Source: Kitasatospora sp. NBC_00315 (GTDB lineage: Bacteria > Actinomycetota > Actinomycetes > Streptomycetales > Streptomycetaceae). From it: a DNA stretch of 64,000 nt. A program made the position numbers and the translations under genes. Below are positions 50,720 to 59,510 of this stretch, piece after piece. A model generated the notes under the pieces. It ran no database searches. It saw nothing but the letters and a program-made list of their open reading frames with translations, and had not been told where the DNA came from. The stretch covers positions 62,001-126,000 of the forward strand of contig NZ_CP108025.1 in assembly GCF_041435095.1 (NCBI RefSeq), in the 5' to 3' direction. The stretch's first letter is position 1; each line of letters starts with the position of its first letter.

Positions 50720-52099
50720 TCAGCAGCAGCCGCCGACCGGGGCCTCCTCCACCGGAGCGCCGATGCTGATGGCAACCGGGACGGGTGCGGCGGCCGGGGC
50801 CGCGCAGCAACCACCACCCGCACCCTGCTCGGCGCCGGGCTCATCGAACAGGCCCGCGCCGCCGCAGACCCCGGTCTCGGGCAGCGTGAGCTCGACGCGC
50901 TCGGCAGCCTCGGTGTCGCCGGCCAGGGCGGCGGCGATCGAACGGACCTGCTCGTAGCCGGTCATGGCGAGGAAGGTGGGGGCGCGGCCGTAGGACTTCA
51001 TGCCGACCAGGTGGACGCCCTGCTCCGGGTGGGAGAGCTCGTTGACGCCGTGCGGGTAGACGGTGCCGCAGGAGTGCTGGTTGGGGTCGATCAGCGGGGC
51101 GAGCGCGGTCGGGGCTTGGAGGCGCTCGTCCAGGCCGAGCCGCAGCTCGCCGAGGAAGGACAGGTCGGGGCGCAGGCCGGTCAGGACGATGACCTCGTCC
51201 AGGTCCTCGGCGCGGTGGCCGTCCTCGGAGACGAGGGCGAGCTTGTCGCCGGTCTGCTCGACGGCGGCGGTGCGGAAGCCGGTGAGGGCGCTGGCGTAGC
51301 CGTTCTCGACGGCGGCCTTGGCTGCAAGTCCCAGGGCGCCGCGGGCGGGGAGCTGGTCGGCGCTGCCGCCGCCGAAGGTGGAGCCGGTGATGCCGCGTCG
51401 CAGGATCCACACGGTGTGGGTGCCGCTCTCCTGCTTGGCGAGGTCTGCGAGCGTGGCGAGGGTGGTGAAGGCGGAGGCGCCGGAGCCGACGACGGCGGTG
51501 CGCTTGCCCGCGTACCGGGAGCGGACGGCGGGGTCCTTCAGGTCCGGGACACGGTAGGAGACGCGGGTGGCGTGGGTCTTCTCGCCGATCGCGGGCAGGC
51601 CGTCGGCGCCGAGCGGGCTGGGGGTGGACCAGGTGCCGGAGGCGTCGATGACGGCCGGCGCGGTGATGCGCTCCTCCGTGCCGTCGGCGCGGGTGGCGTG
51701 GACGGTGAAGGGCTGGTCCTCGCGGCCGGAGTCGACGACGCGGTCGCGGCCGGCGCGGGCGACGCCGGTGACCCGGGTGTTGTAGCGGACCGTGTCGCCG
51801 AGGGCGTCGGCGAGCGGCTGCAGGTACAGCTCGGCCCACTCCGCGCCGGTCGGGTACGCGGCGCCGTCGGGGCGGGTCCAGCCGGTGGGAGCGAGGATCT
51901 TCTCGGCGGCGGGGTCGACGAGTTCGGCCCAGGTGGAGAACAGTCGGACGTGGCCCCACTCGCGTACTGCGGCGCCGGCCGCCGGGCCCGCTTCGAGCAC
52001 CAGGACGTTCAGGCCGCGCTCGGTGAGGTGGGCGGCGGCGGCCAGCCCGATGGGGCCGGCGCCGATGACGAGGACGGGCAGGTCGGAGCCTTCGGACAT
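50720..52099 (-). CDS. arsO: ArsO-like FAD/NAD(P)-binding flavoprotein with Cys-rich tail
   Basis: 459 residues. FAD motif VLVIGAGPIGLAAAAHLTER at the N terminus; second dinucleotide site KRTAVVGSGASAFTTLATLA; PALIDPNQ region and a C-terminal GMKSYGRAPTFLAMTGYEQV. Members of this flavin monooxygenase-like group occur as ArsO in Streptomyces arsenic operons. The last 45 residues are unusual: CGGAG, GGGCCAAP and GGCC at the very end give five to seven Cys that could bind As(III) or another metal. Divergent from arsR across a 124-base operator region. Confidence 0.75.
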   Translation of the reverse strand: MSEGSDLPVLVIGAGPIGLAAAAHLTERGLNVLVLEAGPAAGAAVREWGHVRLFSTWAELVDPAAEKILAPTGWTRPDGAAYPTGAEWAELYLQPLADALGDTVRYNTRVTGVARAGRDRVVDSGREDQPFTVHATRADGTEERITAPAVIDASGTWSTPSPLGADGLPAIGEKTHATRVSYRVPDLKDPAVRSRYAGKRTAVVGSGASAFTTLATLADLAKQESGTHTVWILRRGITGSTFGGGSADQLPARGALGLAAKAAVENGYASALTGFRTAAVEQTGDKLALVSEDGHRAEDLDEVIVLTGLRPDLSFLGELRLGLDERLQAPTALAPLIDPNQHSCGTVYPHGVNELSHPEQGVHLVGMKSYGRAPTFLAMTGYEQVRSIAAALAGDTEAAERVELTLPETGVCGGAGLFDEPGAEQGAGGGCCAAPAAAPVPVAISIGAPVEEAPVGGCC

Positions 52100-52154
52100 G
52101 GCGGTGGTCCCCTTCGAGACGAGGCGGGTCGATGACGATGGCCGCCCGCTTGAT

Positions 52155-52223
52155 TCGACAAACGTCGATGTGATGACGATCTCGACCTTGCCACCCAGGA
52201 TCGACGGATGTCAACATAGACGC
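52155..52223. promoter_or_regulatory. ArsR-type operator candidates
   Basis: TCGAC-AAAC-GTCGA (52155-52168) is a perfect dyad, and a looser repeat with ATGTC/GAC elements lies at 52207-52228 near the arsR start. Both are in the gap between arsO and arsR. Confidence 0.5.
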
Positions 52224-52580
52224 ATGTCGAATCTGGAGTTGTCGCCGGTCCTGGAGCCGGACACGGTGCTGTGCTGCCCGCCGATCACCTCGGCCGAGCT
52301 GTCCGCCGAGGACTCGGTGCGGATGGCCGCGATGTTCAAGGCACTGTCCGACCCGGTCCGGCTGCGGCTCTTCTCGAAGATCGCCTCGCACGCGGGCGGC
52401 GAGGCGTGCGTGTGCGACATCCAGGACGTCGGGGTGTCCCAGCCGACCGTCTCCCACCACCTGAAGAAGCTTCGCGAGGCCGGGCTGCTGACCAGCGAGC
52501 GCCGCGGCACCTGGGTCTACTACAAGGTCGCACCGTCCGTGGTGGCCGGCATGGCCGCCCTTCTCGACCTGCCCCGCTGA
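52224..52580 (+). CDS. arsR: ArsR-family arsenic-responsive repressor
   Basis: 118 residues from the ATG at 52224. Winged HTH: MFKALSDPVRLRLFSKIASH, CDIQDVGVSQPTVSHHLKKL. Metal-ligand candidates are Cys17-Cys18 (LCCPP) and Cys62/Cys64 (EACVCDI, in the ELCVCDL position of classic ArsR). First gene of the + strand part; represses itself and probably the divergent arsO. Confidence 0.87.
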   Translation: MSNLELSPVLEPDTVLCCPPITSAELSAEDSVRMAAMFKALSDPVRLRLFSKIASHAGGEACVCDIQDVGVSQPTVSHHLKKLREAGLLTSERRGTWVYYKVAPSVVAGMAALLDLPR

Positions 52581-52603
52581 CCTGCCACCCGAAGGAGCGC
52601 CTG

Positions 52604-53107
52604 GTGCCGCACGCCGTCCCCGCCCTCACCCCGATGAGGCCCGAGCACGCGGAGCAGGTCCTGGCGGTCTACCGGGCGGGCATCGAGGAGGGCAATGCCA
52701 CCTTCGAGACCACCGCCCCCAGCTGGGAGACCTTCGACGCCGCACGGCTGCGCGAGCACCGCCACGTCGCGCTGGGCCTGGGTGGCGAGGTGCTGGGCTG
52801 GGCCGCCGTCAGCCCAGTGTCCGCCCGGCCCGCGTACGCCGGGGTGGTCGAGCACTCCGTCTACGTCCACCCCGCGGCGCGCGGCCGGGGAGTGGCCGGC
52901 GCCCTGCTGGAGACGCTGATCGCCTCCACCGAATCCGCCGGGATCTGGACCATCCAGTCCGGGGTGTTCCCGGAGAACACCGCCAGCCTCGCCCTCCACG
53001 CCCGCGCCGGGTTCCGCGTGATCGGCACCCGCGAGCGCGTCGGGCGCCACCACGGGGTCTGGCGCGACGTCGTGCTGATCGAGCGCCGCAGCCCGGCCGT
53101 GCACTGA
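52604..53107 (+). CDS. GNAT acetyltransferase, ArsN/PAT-like
   Basis: 167 residues from the GTG at 52604 (GAAGGAG upstream), 23 bases after arsR. Sequence ALTPMRPEHAEQVLAVYRAG, IEEGNATFETTAPSWETFDA, acetyl-CoA loop VHPAARGRGVAGALLETLIA, and GVFPENTASLALHARAGFRV. This is the phosphinothricin/methionine sulfoximine acetyltransferase group. ArsN1 proteins in ars operons acetylate the organoarsenical antibiotic arsinothricin, which fits this context. A general detoxifying acetyltransferase is the alternative. Confidence 0.78.
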   Translation: MPHAVPALTPMRPEHAEQVLAVYRAGIEEGNATFETTAPSWETFDAARLREHRHVALGLGGEVLGWAAVSPVSARPAYAGVVEHSVYVHPAARGRGVAGALLETLIASTESAGIWTIQSGVFPENTASLALHARAGFRVIGTRERVGRHHGVWRDVVLIERRSPAVH

Positions 53108-53205
53108 ATCCTCCTGCCTGACTTGCATCCGGTACCCGGGTACAGGTTTACCGTCGAAGACGTCCCCGCCCGCACACCGCCGGGGACGGATCGAAGGAGA
53201 CGGTC

Positions 53206-53562
53206 ATGACCGGGCTGAGCTGGGTTCCGACGTCCTGCACGCTGCCCACCGAGCAGCAGCCGCTGCGGGTCGCGGAGTGGGATGCGCTGTTCGCGGAGCG
53301 CCTGACCGCGGTGGACCGCCCGGGCCCGCTGCGGCTCCACCTGGTGCTCGCCGGCGGTGAGAGCGTCGAGGAGCGGGTCCGTGACCTGGCGGCCCGGGAG
53401 AGCGGCTGCTGCTCGTTCTTCACCTTCACCACCGTCCCGGCCCCCGGCGGCAACGGCGGCGTGCTGCTGGCGGTCGAGGTCGACCCGGCCCACGGGAGCG
53501 CGCTGGAGGCCCTGGGTGTGCGGGCGGCGGCCGTCGCGGCCGGGGCCGGGCGGTCGCGGTGA
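53206..53562 (+). CDS. Small Cys-containing protein of unknown function
   Basis: 118 residues; the ATG at 53206 follows GAAGGAGACGG. Motifs TSCTLPTEQQPLRVAEWDAL and AARESGCCSFFTFT contain three Cys. It overlaps the MerR gene by 4 bases (translational coupling), and similar small proteins precede MerR genes in actinobacterial metal clusters as far as I recall. Function not known; metal binding is plausible from the Cys pair. Confidence 0.6.
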   Translation: MTGLSWVPTSCTLPTEQQPLRVAEWDALFAERLTAVDRPGPLRLHLVLAGGESVEERVRDLAARESGCCSFFTFTTVPAPGGNGGVLLAVEVDPAHGSALEALGVRAAAVAAGAGRSR

Positions 53563-54101
53563 GCGGCGGCGAGGGTCTGCGTTCCGGGCAGGTCGCCGAG
53601 GCGGCCGGGGTGAACATCCAGACCCTGCGGTACTACGAGCGCCGCGGTCTGCTCGCCGAACCCGACCGCTCACCAGGAGGCCACCGCCTCTACGACCAGG
53701 ACGCGGTGACCGCGCTGCGGGTCATCAAGGCCGCCCAGCGCCTGGGCTTCTCACTGGAGGAGGTTGCCGAGCTGCTGGAGACCGGCCGCCATCGCCATGG
53801 CCGCCCCGTCGCGGGTCTGCAGGAGCGCGCGCAGGCCAAGCTCGCCGAGGTCGACGCGAAGATCGCTGACCTCACCACCATCCGCGAGGCCCTGCTCGCC
53901 GCCGTCGCGGCCGGCTGTGACGACCTGACCGTCTGCGCGGGCAGTGCCTGCTGCCCCATTCCGTTCACCGAGCCTCGCCGAGGAGATGCGCCATGCCGGA
54001 CCCTGCTGCTGACCCGCACGAGAGCACCCACCGCGCGCCCAAGGCCTTGGGCGCGCTCGCCGGCCTGGCGTGTGCGGCGTGCTGCCTGCTGCCCGCCCTG
54101 A
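53559..54101 (+). CDS. MerR-family metal-responsive regulator, 3' end frameshifted
   Basis: 180 residues as read. [33 protein letters not shown]; a long dimer helix ([20 protein letters not shown]); a metal loop with Cys ([19 protein letters not shown]). After PIPFTE the current frame gives a poor Arg-rich tail. A one-base shift gives [12 protein letters not shown] and stop at 54015, a natural end for this family. The actual protein probably ended there, so a small indel near 53973 is likely. It overlaps the next gene. Confidence 0.75.
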   Translation: MSGGEGLRSGQVAEAAGVNIQTLRYYERRGLLAEPDRSPGGHRLYDQDAVTALRVIKAAQRLGFSLEEVAELLETGRHRHGRPVAGLQERAQAKLAEVDAKIADLTTIREALLAAVAAGCDDLTVCAGSACCPIPFTEPRRGDAPCRTLLLTRTRAPTARPRPWARSPAWRVRRAACCPP

Positions 54102-54313
54102 TCGCCGCCGGTGTCGTCGGCACGGGCGCCGGCGCGGTGGTCGGCCGGCTGCCCGCCATCGCCGCGGCCTTGGCCGTCCTCGCCGGCGCCACCTGGTGGC
54201 TGGGGCGGCGCCGGACGGAGCGCGGCTGCGGCAGGACGGCCTGCGGCCAGGGCGGATGCGACTGCGGAAGCACCGAGGACCCGGTGCAGATCAGCACCGG
54301 CGCCCGCCGGTAG
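53993..54313 (+). CDS. Small Cys-rich membrane protein (MerT-like topology)
   Basis: 106 residues from the ATG at 53993, with GAGGAG upstream. Two membrane segments (residues about 20-45, [20 protein letters not shown], and 50-70, [20 protein letters not shown]), with Cys-Cys inside the first, followed by a Cys-rich tail ([15 protein letters not shown]). Cys pairs in the first helix are a hallmark of mercury transporters such as MerT, but the protein is not recognisably MerT. May handle a thiophilic metal. Confidence 0.6.
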   Translation: MPDPAADPHESTHRAPKALGALAGLACAACCLLPALIAAGVVGTGAGAVVGRLPAIAAALAVLAGATWWLGRRRTERGCGRTACGQGGCDCGSTEDPVQISTGARR

Positions 54314-54324
54314 GGGCGCCGTTC

Positions 54325-54660
54325 ATGACCGTCGCGCGCTCCATGGCCCTGTTCCTCGCCGCCGCCCTGTTCGAGATCGGTGGCGCCTGGCTGGTCTGGC
54401 AGGGCGTGCGCGAGCACAAGGGATGGGCCTGGATCGGTGCCGGCGTCATCGCACTCGGAATCTACGGCTTCGTCGCCACCCTGCAGGACGACGCCGACTT
54501 CGGGCGGATCCTCGCTGCCTACGGCGGCGTCTTCGTCGCCGGATCGCTGGCCTGGGGCATGGTCGTCGACGGCTACCGGCCCGACCGCTACGACGTAGTC
54601 GGCGCCTTGGTGTGCCTGGCCGGCGTCGCCGTCATCATGTACGCCCCCCGCGGGCACTGA
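54325..54660 (+). CDS. YnfA/UPF0060-type small membrane protein
   Basis: 111 residues, four membrane segments ([77 protein letters not shown]). The [10 protein letters not shown] and AYGG motifs are family hallmarks. SMR-like fold; transport role uncertain. It frequently travels with heavy-metal genes. Converges on the aquaporin gene with a shared terminator. Confidence 0.85.
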   Translation: MTVARSMALFLAAALFEIGGAWLVWQGVREHKGWAWIGAGVIALGIYGFVATLQDDADFGRILAAYGGVFVAGSLAWGMVVDGYRPDRYDVVGALVCLAGVAVIMYAPRGH

Positions 54661-54675
54661 CCGCCCGACGCAACA

Positions 54676-54716
54676 CCGGCGGCCTCTCACCCGGGAATCG
54701 GGTGAGAGGCCGCCGG
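54676..54716. terminator. Perfect 18-bp bidirectional terminator
   Basis: CCGGCGGCCTCTCACCCG, GGAAT loop, and the exact complement, between two convergent genes (stops at 54660 and 54737). Confidence 0.85.
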
Positions 54717-54736
54717 TCTTCCGCCGGGCGGGCGGG

Positions 54737-55498
54737 TCAGCCGCGCGTGGAGCTGCGGCCTCGACGGGTGAAGATCAGCGCCACCAGAGCCAGGCCCACG
54801 ACCCCGCCGACCAGCTGCATGCCGATGAATCCCGGCAGCGAGGACGGCGCGATGCCGGCGAAAGTGTCGGTGAACGCCCGCCCGATCGTCACCGCCGGAT
54901 TCGCGAAGGAGGTGGAGGAGGTGAACCAGTAAGCGGCGCCGATGTAGGAGGCGACCGCGACCGGGGCGAACCGCAGGTGGTCGGTCTTCGCCAGGCCGAA
55001 GATCAGCAGCACCAGGCCGGCGGTGGCGACGACCTCGCCGAGCAGCAGGTGCCCGGCCGAGCGGTCGTGCGTGGACCACCTCACCGCGGCCTGGCCGAAC
55101 ATCGCGTCCGCCAGGATCGCCCCGCCGATCGCGCCGATGATCTGCGCCGGGATGTAGGCGGCGACCTCGCGCGGGCCCAGGCCCTTGGGGTCCTTGCGGC
55201 CGGTCCACCACTCGGCGAGCGTGACGACCGGGTTGAAGTGCGCGCCGGAGACCGGGCCGAGGAGCAGGATCAGCACGCCGAGGCCGAACACGGTGGCCAG
55301 GGAGTTGGCCAGCAGCTGCACACCGACGTCGCGGCTGAGCTCGGTGGCCTGGATACCGGAGCCGACCACGACCGCGACCAGGGCGGCGGTGCCGACCAGC
55401 TCGGCCGCCAGTCGGTTCAGCAGCGGGATCGCCGACGGCTCGGCGGCCAGCGGCTCTGCCTCGGTGATCTCGGGTCTGGCCTCGTCTATGGCGCTCAT
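54737..55498 (-). CDS. MIP-family aquaporin (AqpS-like)
   Basis: 253 residues, six membrane helices and two half-helices. First NPA box is NPV (GAHFNPVVTL, 89-91), second is canonical NPA (SFANPAVTIGRAF, 200-202) with the constriction Arg207. An aquaglyceroporin in an arsenic cluster, as in the Sinorhizobium AqpS system, can let As(III) formed by ArsC flow out down its gradient. The gene lies downstream of arsR2 (62 bases), in the same direction. Confidence 0.85.
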   Translation of the reverse strand: MSAIDEARPEITEAEPLAAEPSAIPLLNRLAAELVGTAALVAVVVGSGIQATELSRDVGVQLLANSLATVFGLGVLILLLGPVSGAHFNPVVTLAEWWTGRKDPKGLGPREVAAYIPAQIIGAIGGAILADAMFGQAAVRWSTHDRSAGHLLLGEVVATAGLVLLIFGLAKTDHLRFAPVAVASYIGAAYWFTSSTSFANPAVTIGRAFTDTFAGIAPSSLPGFIGMQLVGGVVGLALVALIFTRRGRSSTRG

Positions 55499-55560
55499 CA
55501 GGGCACTCCAGTGCAGCTGCAGGGGGTGGGGTGGGCCGCGGGGATTGGGGCTGGGGTGGT

Positions 55561-55872
55561 TCAGCAGGACCGCTTGCGGCTGGCTGCCGCGGCTTCGCGG
55601 GCGGTGGCGGCCAGGCCCGCGAACTCCGACGCCAGGGCCTCGATGGCCTCATGGCGGAGCGAGTAGTACGTGAAGCGCCCGCAGGGCTCGGTGTCGACCA
55701 GCCCGGCATCCCGTAGGGCCTTGAGGTGGTTGGACAGATTGGTCTGCTTGGCGCCGGTCTCCTCCACCAGGTGCGTCGTGCACAGTGCCTCGTTCGCGAG
55801 GAGCCGCACGATCTGCATCCGCAGCGGGTCGGCCAGAACCTTCAATACATCACTATCGCCTGACGTCACCAT
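55561..55872 (-). CDS. arsR: ArsR-family repressor, second copy
   Basis: 103 residues from the ATG at 55872. HTH VLKVLADPLRMQIVRLLANE, ALCTTHLVEETGAKQTNLSN, HLKALRDAGLVDTEPCGRFT. The Cys pattern (Cys31, Cys64 and terminal Cys103) differs from arsR1, suggesting a different metal site. Divergent from arsC, with a 108-base gap; likely represses arsC and the aquaporin operon. Confidence 0.82.
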   Translation of the reverse strand: MVTSGDSDVLKVLADPLRMQIVRLLANEALCTTHLVEETGAKQTNLSNHLKALRDAGLVDTEPCGRFTYYSLRHEAIEALASEFAGLAATAREAAAASRKRSC

Positions 55873-55980
55873 GGGCTGATACGTTACCGGGTGTCGGGCC
55901 CGCTTGGCGAGCCCCTTCTCCCGGCCACCCGCTGGGCCACCTGCGGAATTCGGCCGTACGAACCAAAGGAACCACACACG

Positions 55981-56403
55981 ATGTCCGCTCCTGCCGCCTC
56001 CGTGCTGTTCGTCTGCATCCACAACGCCGGCCGCTCGCAGATGGCCGCCGGTTTCCTGCGCCACCTCGCCGGTGACCGCGTCGAGGTCCGCTCCGCCGGG
56101 TCCATCCCCGGGGACCAGGTCAACCCGGCCGCCGTCGCCGCGATGGCCGAGCTGGGCATCGACATCTCCGACCAGACCCCGAAGATCCTCACCACCGAGG
56201 CCGTCCAGGCGTCCGACTACGTGATCACGATGGGCTGCGGCGACGCCTGCCCGTACTTCCCCGGCAAGAAGTACCTCGACTGGAAGCTGGACGACCCGGC
56301 CGGCCAGGGCGTCGAGGCCGTCCGCCCGATCCGCGACGAGATCAAGGGCCTCATCGAGGGCCTGATCGCCGAGATCGATGCCAAGCAGCAGACGGAGAGC
56401 TGA
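55981..56403 (+). CDS. arsC: Arsenate reductase, LMW-phosphatase (ArsC) type
   Basis: 140 residues from the ATG at 55981. P-loop [15 protein letters not shown] with nucleophile Cys12 and Arg18. A redox pair CGDAC (Cys86, Cys90) then [18 protein letters not shown] with the catalytic Asp. This is the thioredoxin- or mycothiol-linked class. Reduces As(V) to As(III). Next gene (arsT) begins 7 bases after the stop. Confidence 0.9.
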   Translation: MSAPAASVLFVCIHNAGRSQMAAGFLRHLAGDRVEVRSAGSIPGDQVNPAAVAAMAELGIDISDQTPKILTTEAVQASDYVITMGCGDACPYFPGKKYLDWKLDDPAGQGVEAVRPIRDEIKGLIEGLIAEIDAKQQTES

Positions 56404-56410
56404 CATCTTC

Positions 56411-56815
56411 ATGACCGACACCGCCCAGACCGGCGCCGAGGTGCGCGAGGTCATCATCATCGGCTCCGGCCCCGCCGGGTACACGGCCGCGCTCTACACC
56501 GCGCGAGCCTCGCTCAAGCCCCTCGTCTTCGAAGGCGCGGTCACCGCCGGTGGCGCCCTGATGAACACCACCGAGGTCGAGAACTTCCCCGGCTTCCGGG
56601 ACGGCATCATGGGCCCCGAGCTGATGGACAACATGCGGGCCCAGGCCGAGCGCTTCGGCGCCGAGCTGGTTCCGGAGGACATCGTGGCGGTCGACCTCAT
56701 CGGCGACGTCAAGACCGTCACCGACTCCGAGGGCACCGTCCACCGCGCCCACGCGGTGATCGTCACCACCGGCTCCCAGCACCGCAAGCTGGGCCTGCCC
56801 CGCGAGGACGAGCTC
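56411..56815 (+). pseudogene. arsT: Thioredoxin reductase-like (ArsT) gene, truncated
   Basis: From the ATG at 56411: [60 protein letters not shown]. This is the N-terminal FAD half of a TrxB; homology ends at 56815, before the redox C-A-T-C motif and the NADPH domain. The frame goes on to 57706 in unrelated sequence. In Streptomyces ars operons this gene (arsT) recycles thioredoxin for ArsC, so ArsC here must rely on host thioredoxin/TrxB or mycothiol. Truncation is certain; the cause is not visible. Confidence 0.75.
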
Positions 56816-57844
56816 CAACCACTTCGTGGCGCACGGCAGGCGGACGGCGAGGTCAGCCACCGGCTGGGTGAGGCCCGCCGGCTCCCCCCGCAACGAACGA
56901 GGAGTGTGCTGCGGCCCGTCACCTGTGGACGTGGCACTGGAGCGGCGCGTGGCAGATCGAGCTGGAGCTGCGGGCCCGCGCCCACGGACAGCCGCGGGTG
57001 CCCCGGCCGGGACAGGGCGGGCAGGCGCGGGGCCGGCATCCGGACGCGCCACTGGAGAAGTACCTGCGCTCCGAGAATTGGCCGCGCTGAGCCGGCGGCC
57101 TCGCGGCGGACCCGGGGCCGGCCAGTGGCTCCGGTCAGCAGGCGCCCGATCTGCGGATCGAAGCAGACGAGCCCCCAGGACCGCCCGACAGCGGCGGCAC
57201 GGGCGGCTCACGGTGGCGGGCGGGTGGCCCGCGCGCGGCCGTGCCGGGGAGCGCCGGGCGGTGGAGCCGGGCCCGGGGTGGGAGCTCGTCCGGTGCTCGT
57301 AGGCGTCGCTGTCGGAGCCGAGGACGTCCTCGGCTCCGACGGCCCGTGGCGCTCCCCCGTCGTACGTCGTACGGCGCCCGGCCCGCGCCGGCGCTGTGCC
57401 GTCCGGCCCTCGTGCCGATCCCGGCCCGGGCCCGGGTCGGCCGTCACAGGTCGGGGCTTTGGTCCGTCACGCTGTGACGGCCCTTCAGGCGCCCGGCCCG
57501 CGCCGCGCGGCGCAGCAGGATGCGTCCCACGACCTCCGCGAGTTGGGTCGCGACGGCGACGGACACCCCGCGCTCCCCCGCCCGTTGGCCGCCGTGTACG
57601 GCAGGCCGCACTCCACCCGCGGTCCCGTGCGGGGGTTCAGGGCCGTGGCGGGGCGGCAACTCGATCGCCATGCGGTACCTCCCCCGTAACAGCACGCGTC
57701 GCGTAGACCGTAGTCCATCGCTCCACTGCCCGGTTGGGGATCCTCCCGTAACGGGCGGGGGGCTCGGGCGTCCGGCTTTGTCGGTCAGTAACGAGAGCGT
57801 TTGTGATCAGGGCCGCTGGATTGCAGCCTGCCGATGGAGTCGCC
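56816..57844. other. 1-kb stretch of decayed sequence
   Basis: No intact gene. A + frame near 56950-57090 reads [34 protein letters not shown] and stops at 57090; it may be a real gene end. A 30-bp palindrome lies at 57311-57340. Confidence 0.35.
57311..57340. repeat. Perfect 30-bp palindrome
   Basis: GTCGGAGCCGAGGAC followed directly by its complement, no loop. It could fold as a terminator, but no gene end adjoins it. Confidence 0.7.
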
Positions 57845-59431
57845 GTGAGCGCCGACGACGTGGTCGCCACGTGGCCCGATCCGGGCGCGAGGAGGTGGCA
57901 GGATGACGTGGTGTCCGATCTTCTCCATGAACGGTGGCTGCGCGGCATCGCCTTCAATCCGGCGGCGCCCTCCGACGTACTGATACGTCTGATGGATCGA
58001 GCAGCCGGTGAGGCCGGCCTGCTGATGTGCGCGGGCCGTGACCTGCCCGACGCCGTTGTGGACGCGGCCCTCCGCCACCCGGGCGTGGGGATCCGCCGCG
58101 CGCTCGCCGGCAACCGGCACATCGATCCCGCGCGGCTCGCCCCCTTGGCAACGGATCCGATGGGGATCGTCCGCGCGCGGCTCGCCGGCGGCCCCCGCCC
58201 CCGCCCCCGACGAGTGCGCCCGCTGCCGGACGACATCCTCGTCACCCTCCTGACCGCCGAGGACGGGGGCTCGGACGGCGTGGTCACCGAGAACGAGATC
58301 ATCCAGGAGCTCAGCTTCTCCCGGCAGATCCCCCCGTCCTTCTACCGCTCCATGGCCGGGCACGAGCACCCTGAGCTCCGCGTACACGCCGCCTGGAGGT
58401 GGCAGTCGCTTACCCCCGCACAGCGGGAAGCCCTGCTCGACGACCCCGACCCGGCAGTACGGGAAGCGGCACGGAAGAGCAGTTGGGAGCTGGACCCGGA
58501 GGCGGTGGAGGCCAAGCTGCCGTCCATCGGCTCGCTCAGCAAGGCTCACGTGCTCGGTACGTGTGCCCTGTCCCCGGCGCTCGTCGAGCGGTGCTTCGCG
58601 GACGACGCGGTGCACCCCCTGACCTGGAACCGCCACACCCCCGCCCACGCCGTCGCCCGACTCGCCCGCCACCCCGAGGCGAAGATCCGCGAGCTGGTCG
58701 CCGCGCGGCCGGATCTGGGACCGGAGCTGGTCGCCGAGCTGAAGGAGGACCCGGACGAGGACGTGCGAATGCGTGCACGCCTCCATCCCTTCCCGCGCAC
58801 CTGGGCCGAGTACCGGGCGATCAACGAGGTCCTCGGACACGGTCCGGACTGCACCTGCCCGATCACCGAGGCGGCCGACGAGCCGTCACCCGAATGGTTC
58901 GCCGCCTGTGCGGCCTCCGAGGAGCCGTTGCTCCGCCGGGTCGCGGCAAGTTGGCCCGGCCTGCCCGCAGATCTCGTCGAGACACTCTCACAGGACACCG
59001 ACGAGCAAGTCCGGATCCGGCTGGCCTGCCACCAGCCCCTGGCTCCGCCACAGCTCCTCTTGGACGTCTTCATTACCCGCCCGGCCCACCGTCCGCACCT
59101 GCTGACCCTGCCCGCGTTCCCTCGAACCGGCCGGACCCACCTCATCGGTCACCCGGACCCCGAGGTCCGCGCCCTGGCCGCAGCCGACCCCGCCCTGCCC
59201 GAACCCTCGCTGGAAGATCCCGACGCGTCGGTCTGCCGGGCAGCCGCCGCCAACCCGATCCTTACACCGCAAGCTCTGGAAGCCCTCCTCTCCGACCCCC
59301 GCACCGCAGAGGGTGCTGCGGCCAACCCGTCCCTTCCCGTCCCCCGCATGCACGCCCTCCTCGACCGCTGCCTGAACAGCGCCGCCAACCCACCGACGGC
59401 GGCTGGACGCCAAGAGGCGACACCCACGTAG
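57845..59431 (+). CDS. Leucine-rich repeat variant/HEAT-like repeat protein, 528 aa
   Basis: From the GTG at 57845 (GATGGAG upstream; GTG at 57803 is possible). The protein consists of short helical repeats of about 25 residues: VVDAALRHPGVGIRRALAGN, LAPLATDPMGIVRARLAGG, LLDDPDPAVREAARKSS, LARHPEAKIRELVAARPDLG, LIGHPDPEVRALAAADPALP and so on. This is the LRV/HEAT solenoid found in many Streptomyces proteins of unknown role. A central Cys cluster (CTCPITEAADEP) sits near residue 340. Cytosolic. Probably binds protein partners; next to a barstar-domain gene it may be immunity-related, which is a guess. Confidence 0.75.
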   Translation: MSADDVVATWPDPGARRWQDDVVSDLLHERWLRGIAFNPAAPSDVLIRLMDRAAGEAGLLMCAGRDLPDAVVDAALRHPGVGIRRALAGNRHIDPARLAPLATDPMGIVRARLAGGPRPRPRRVRPLPDDILVTLLTAEDGGSDGVVTENEIIQELSFSRQIPPSFYRSMAGHEHPELRVHAAWRWQSLTPAQREALLDDPDPAVREAARKSSWELDPEAVEAKLPSIGSLSKAHVLGTCALSPALVERCFADDAVHPLTWNRHTPAHAVARLARHPEAKIRELVAARPDLGPELVAELKEDPDEDVRMRARLHPFPRTWAEYRAINEVLGHGPDCTCPITEAADEPSPEWFAACAASEEPLLRRVAASWPGLPADLVETLSQDTDEQVRIRLACHQPLAPPQLLLDVFITRPAHRPHLLTLPAFPRTGRTHLIGHPDPEVRALAAADPALPEPSLEDPDASVCRAAAANPILTPQALEALLSDPRTAEGAAANPSLPVPRMHALLDRCLNSAANPPTAAGRQEATPT

Positions 59432-59510
59432 CGATCACCGGCATGGCACTCCGACGACCATCGGCTGACACCGACACGCCAGACAGGTACTGACGAGTCG
59501 GACGCCTCGG

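Noticed and set aside
53993..54313. MerT mercury transporter and a mer operon
   Set aside because: Cys-Cys in the first helix is suggestive, but there is no MerA or MerP, and the surrounding genes are arsenic genes.
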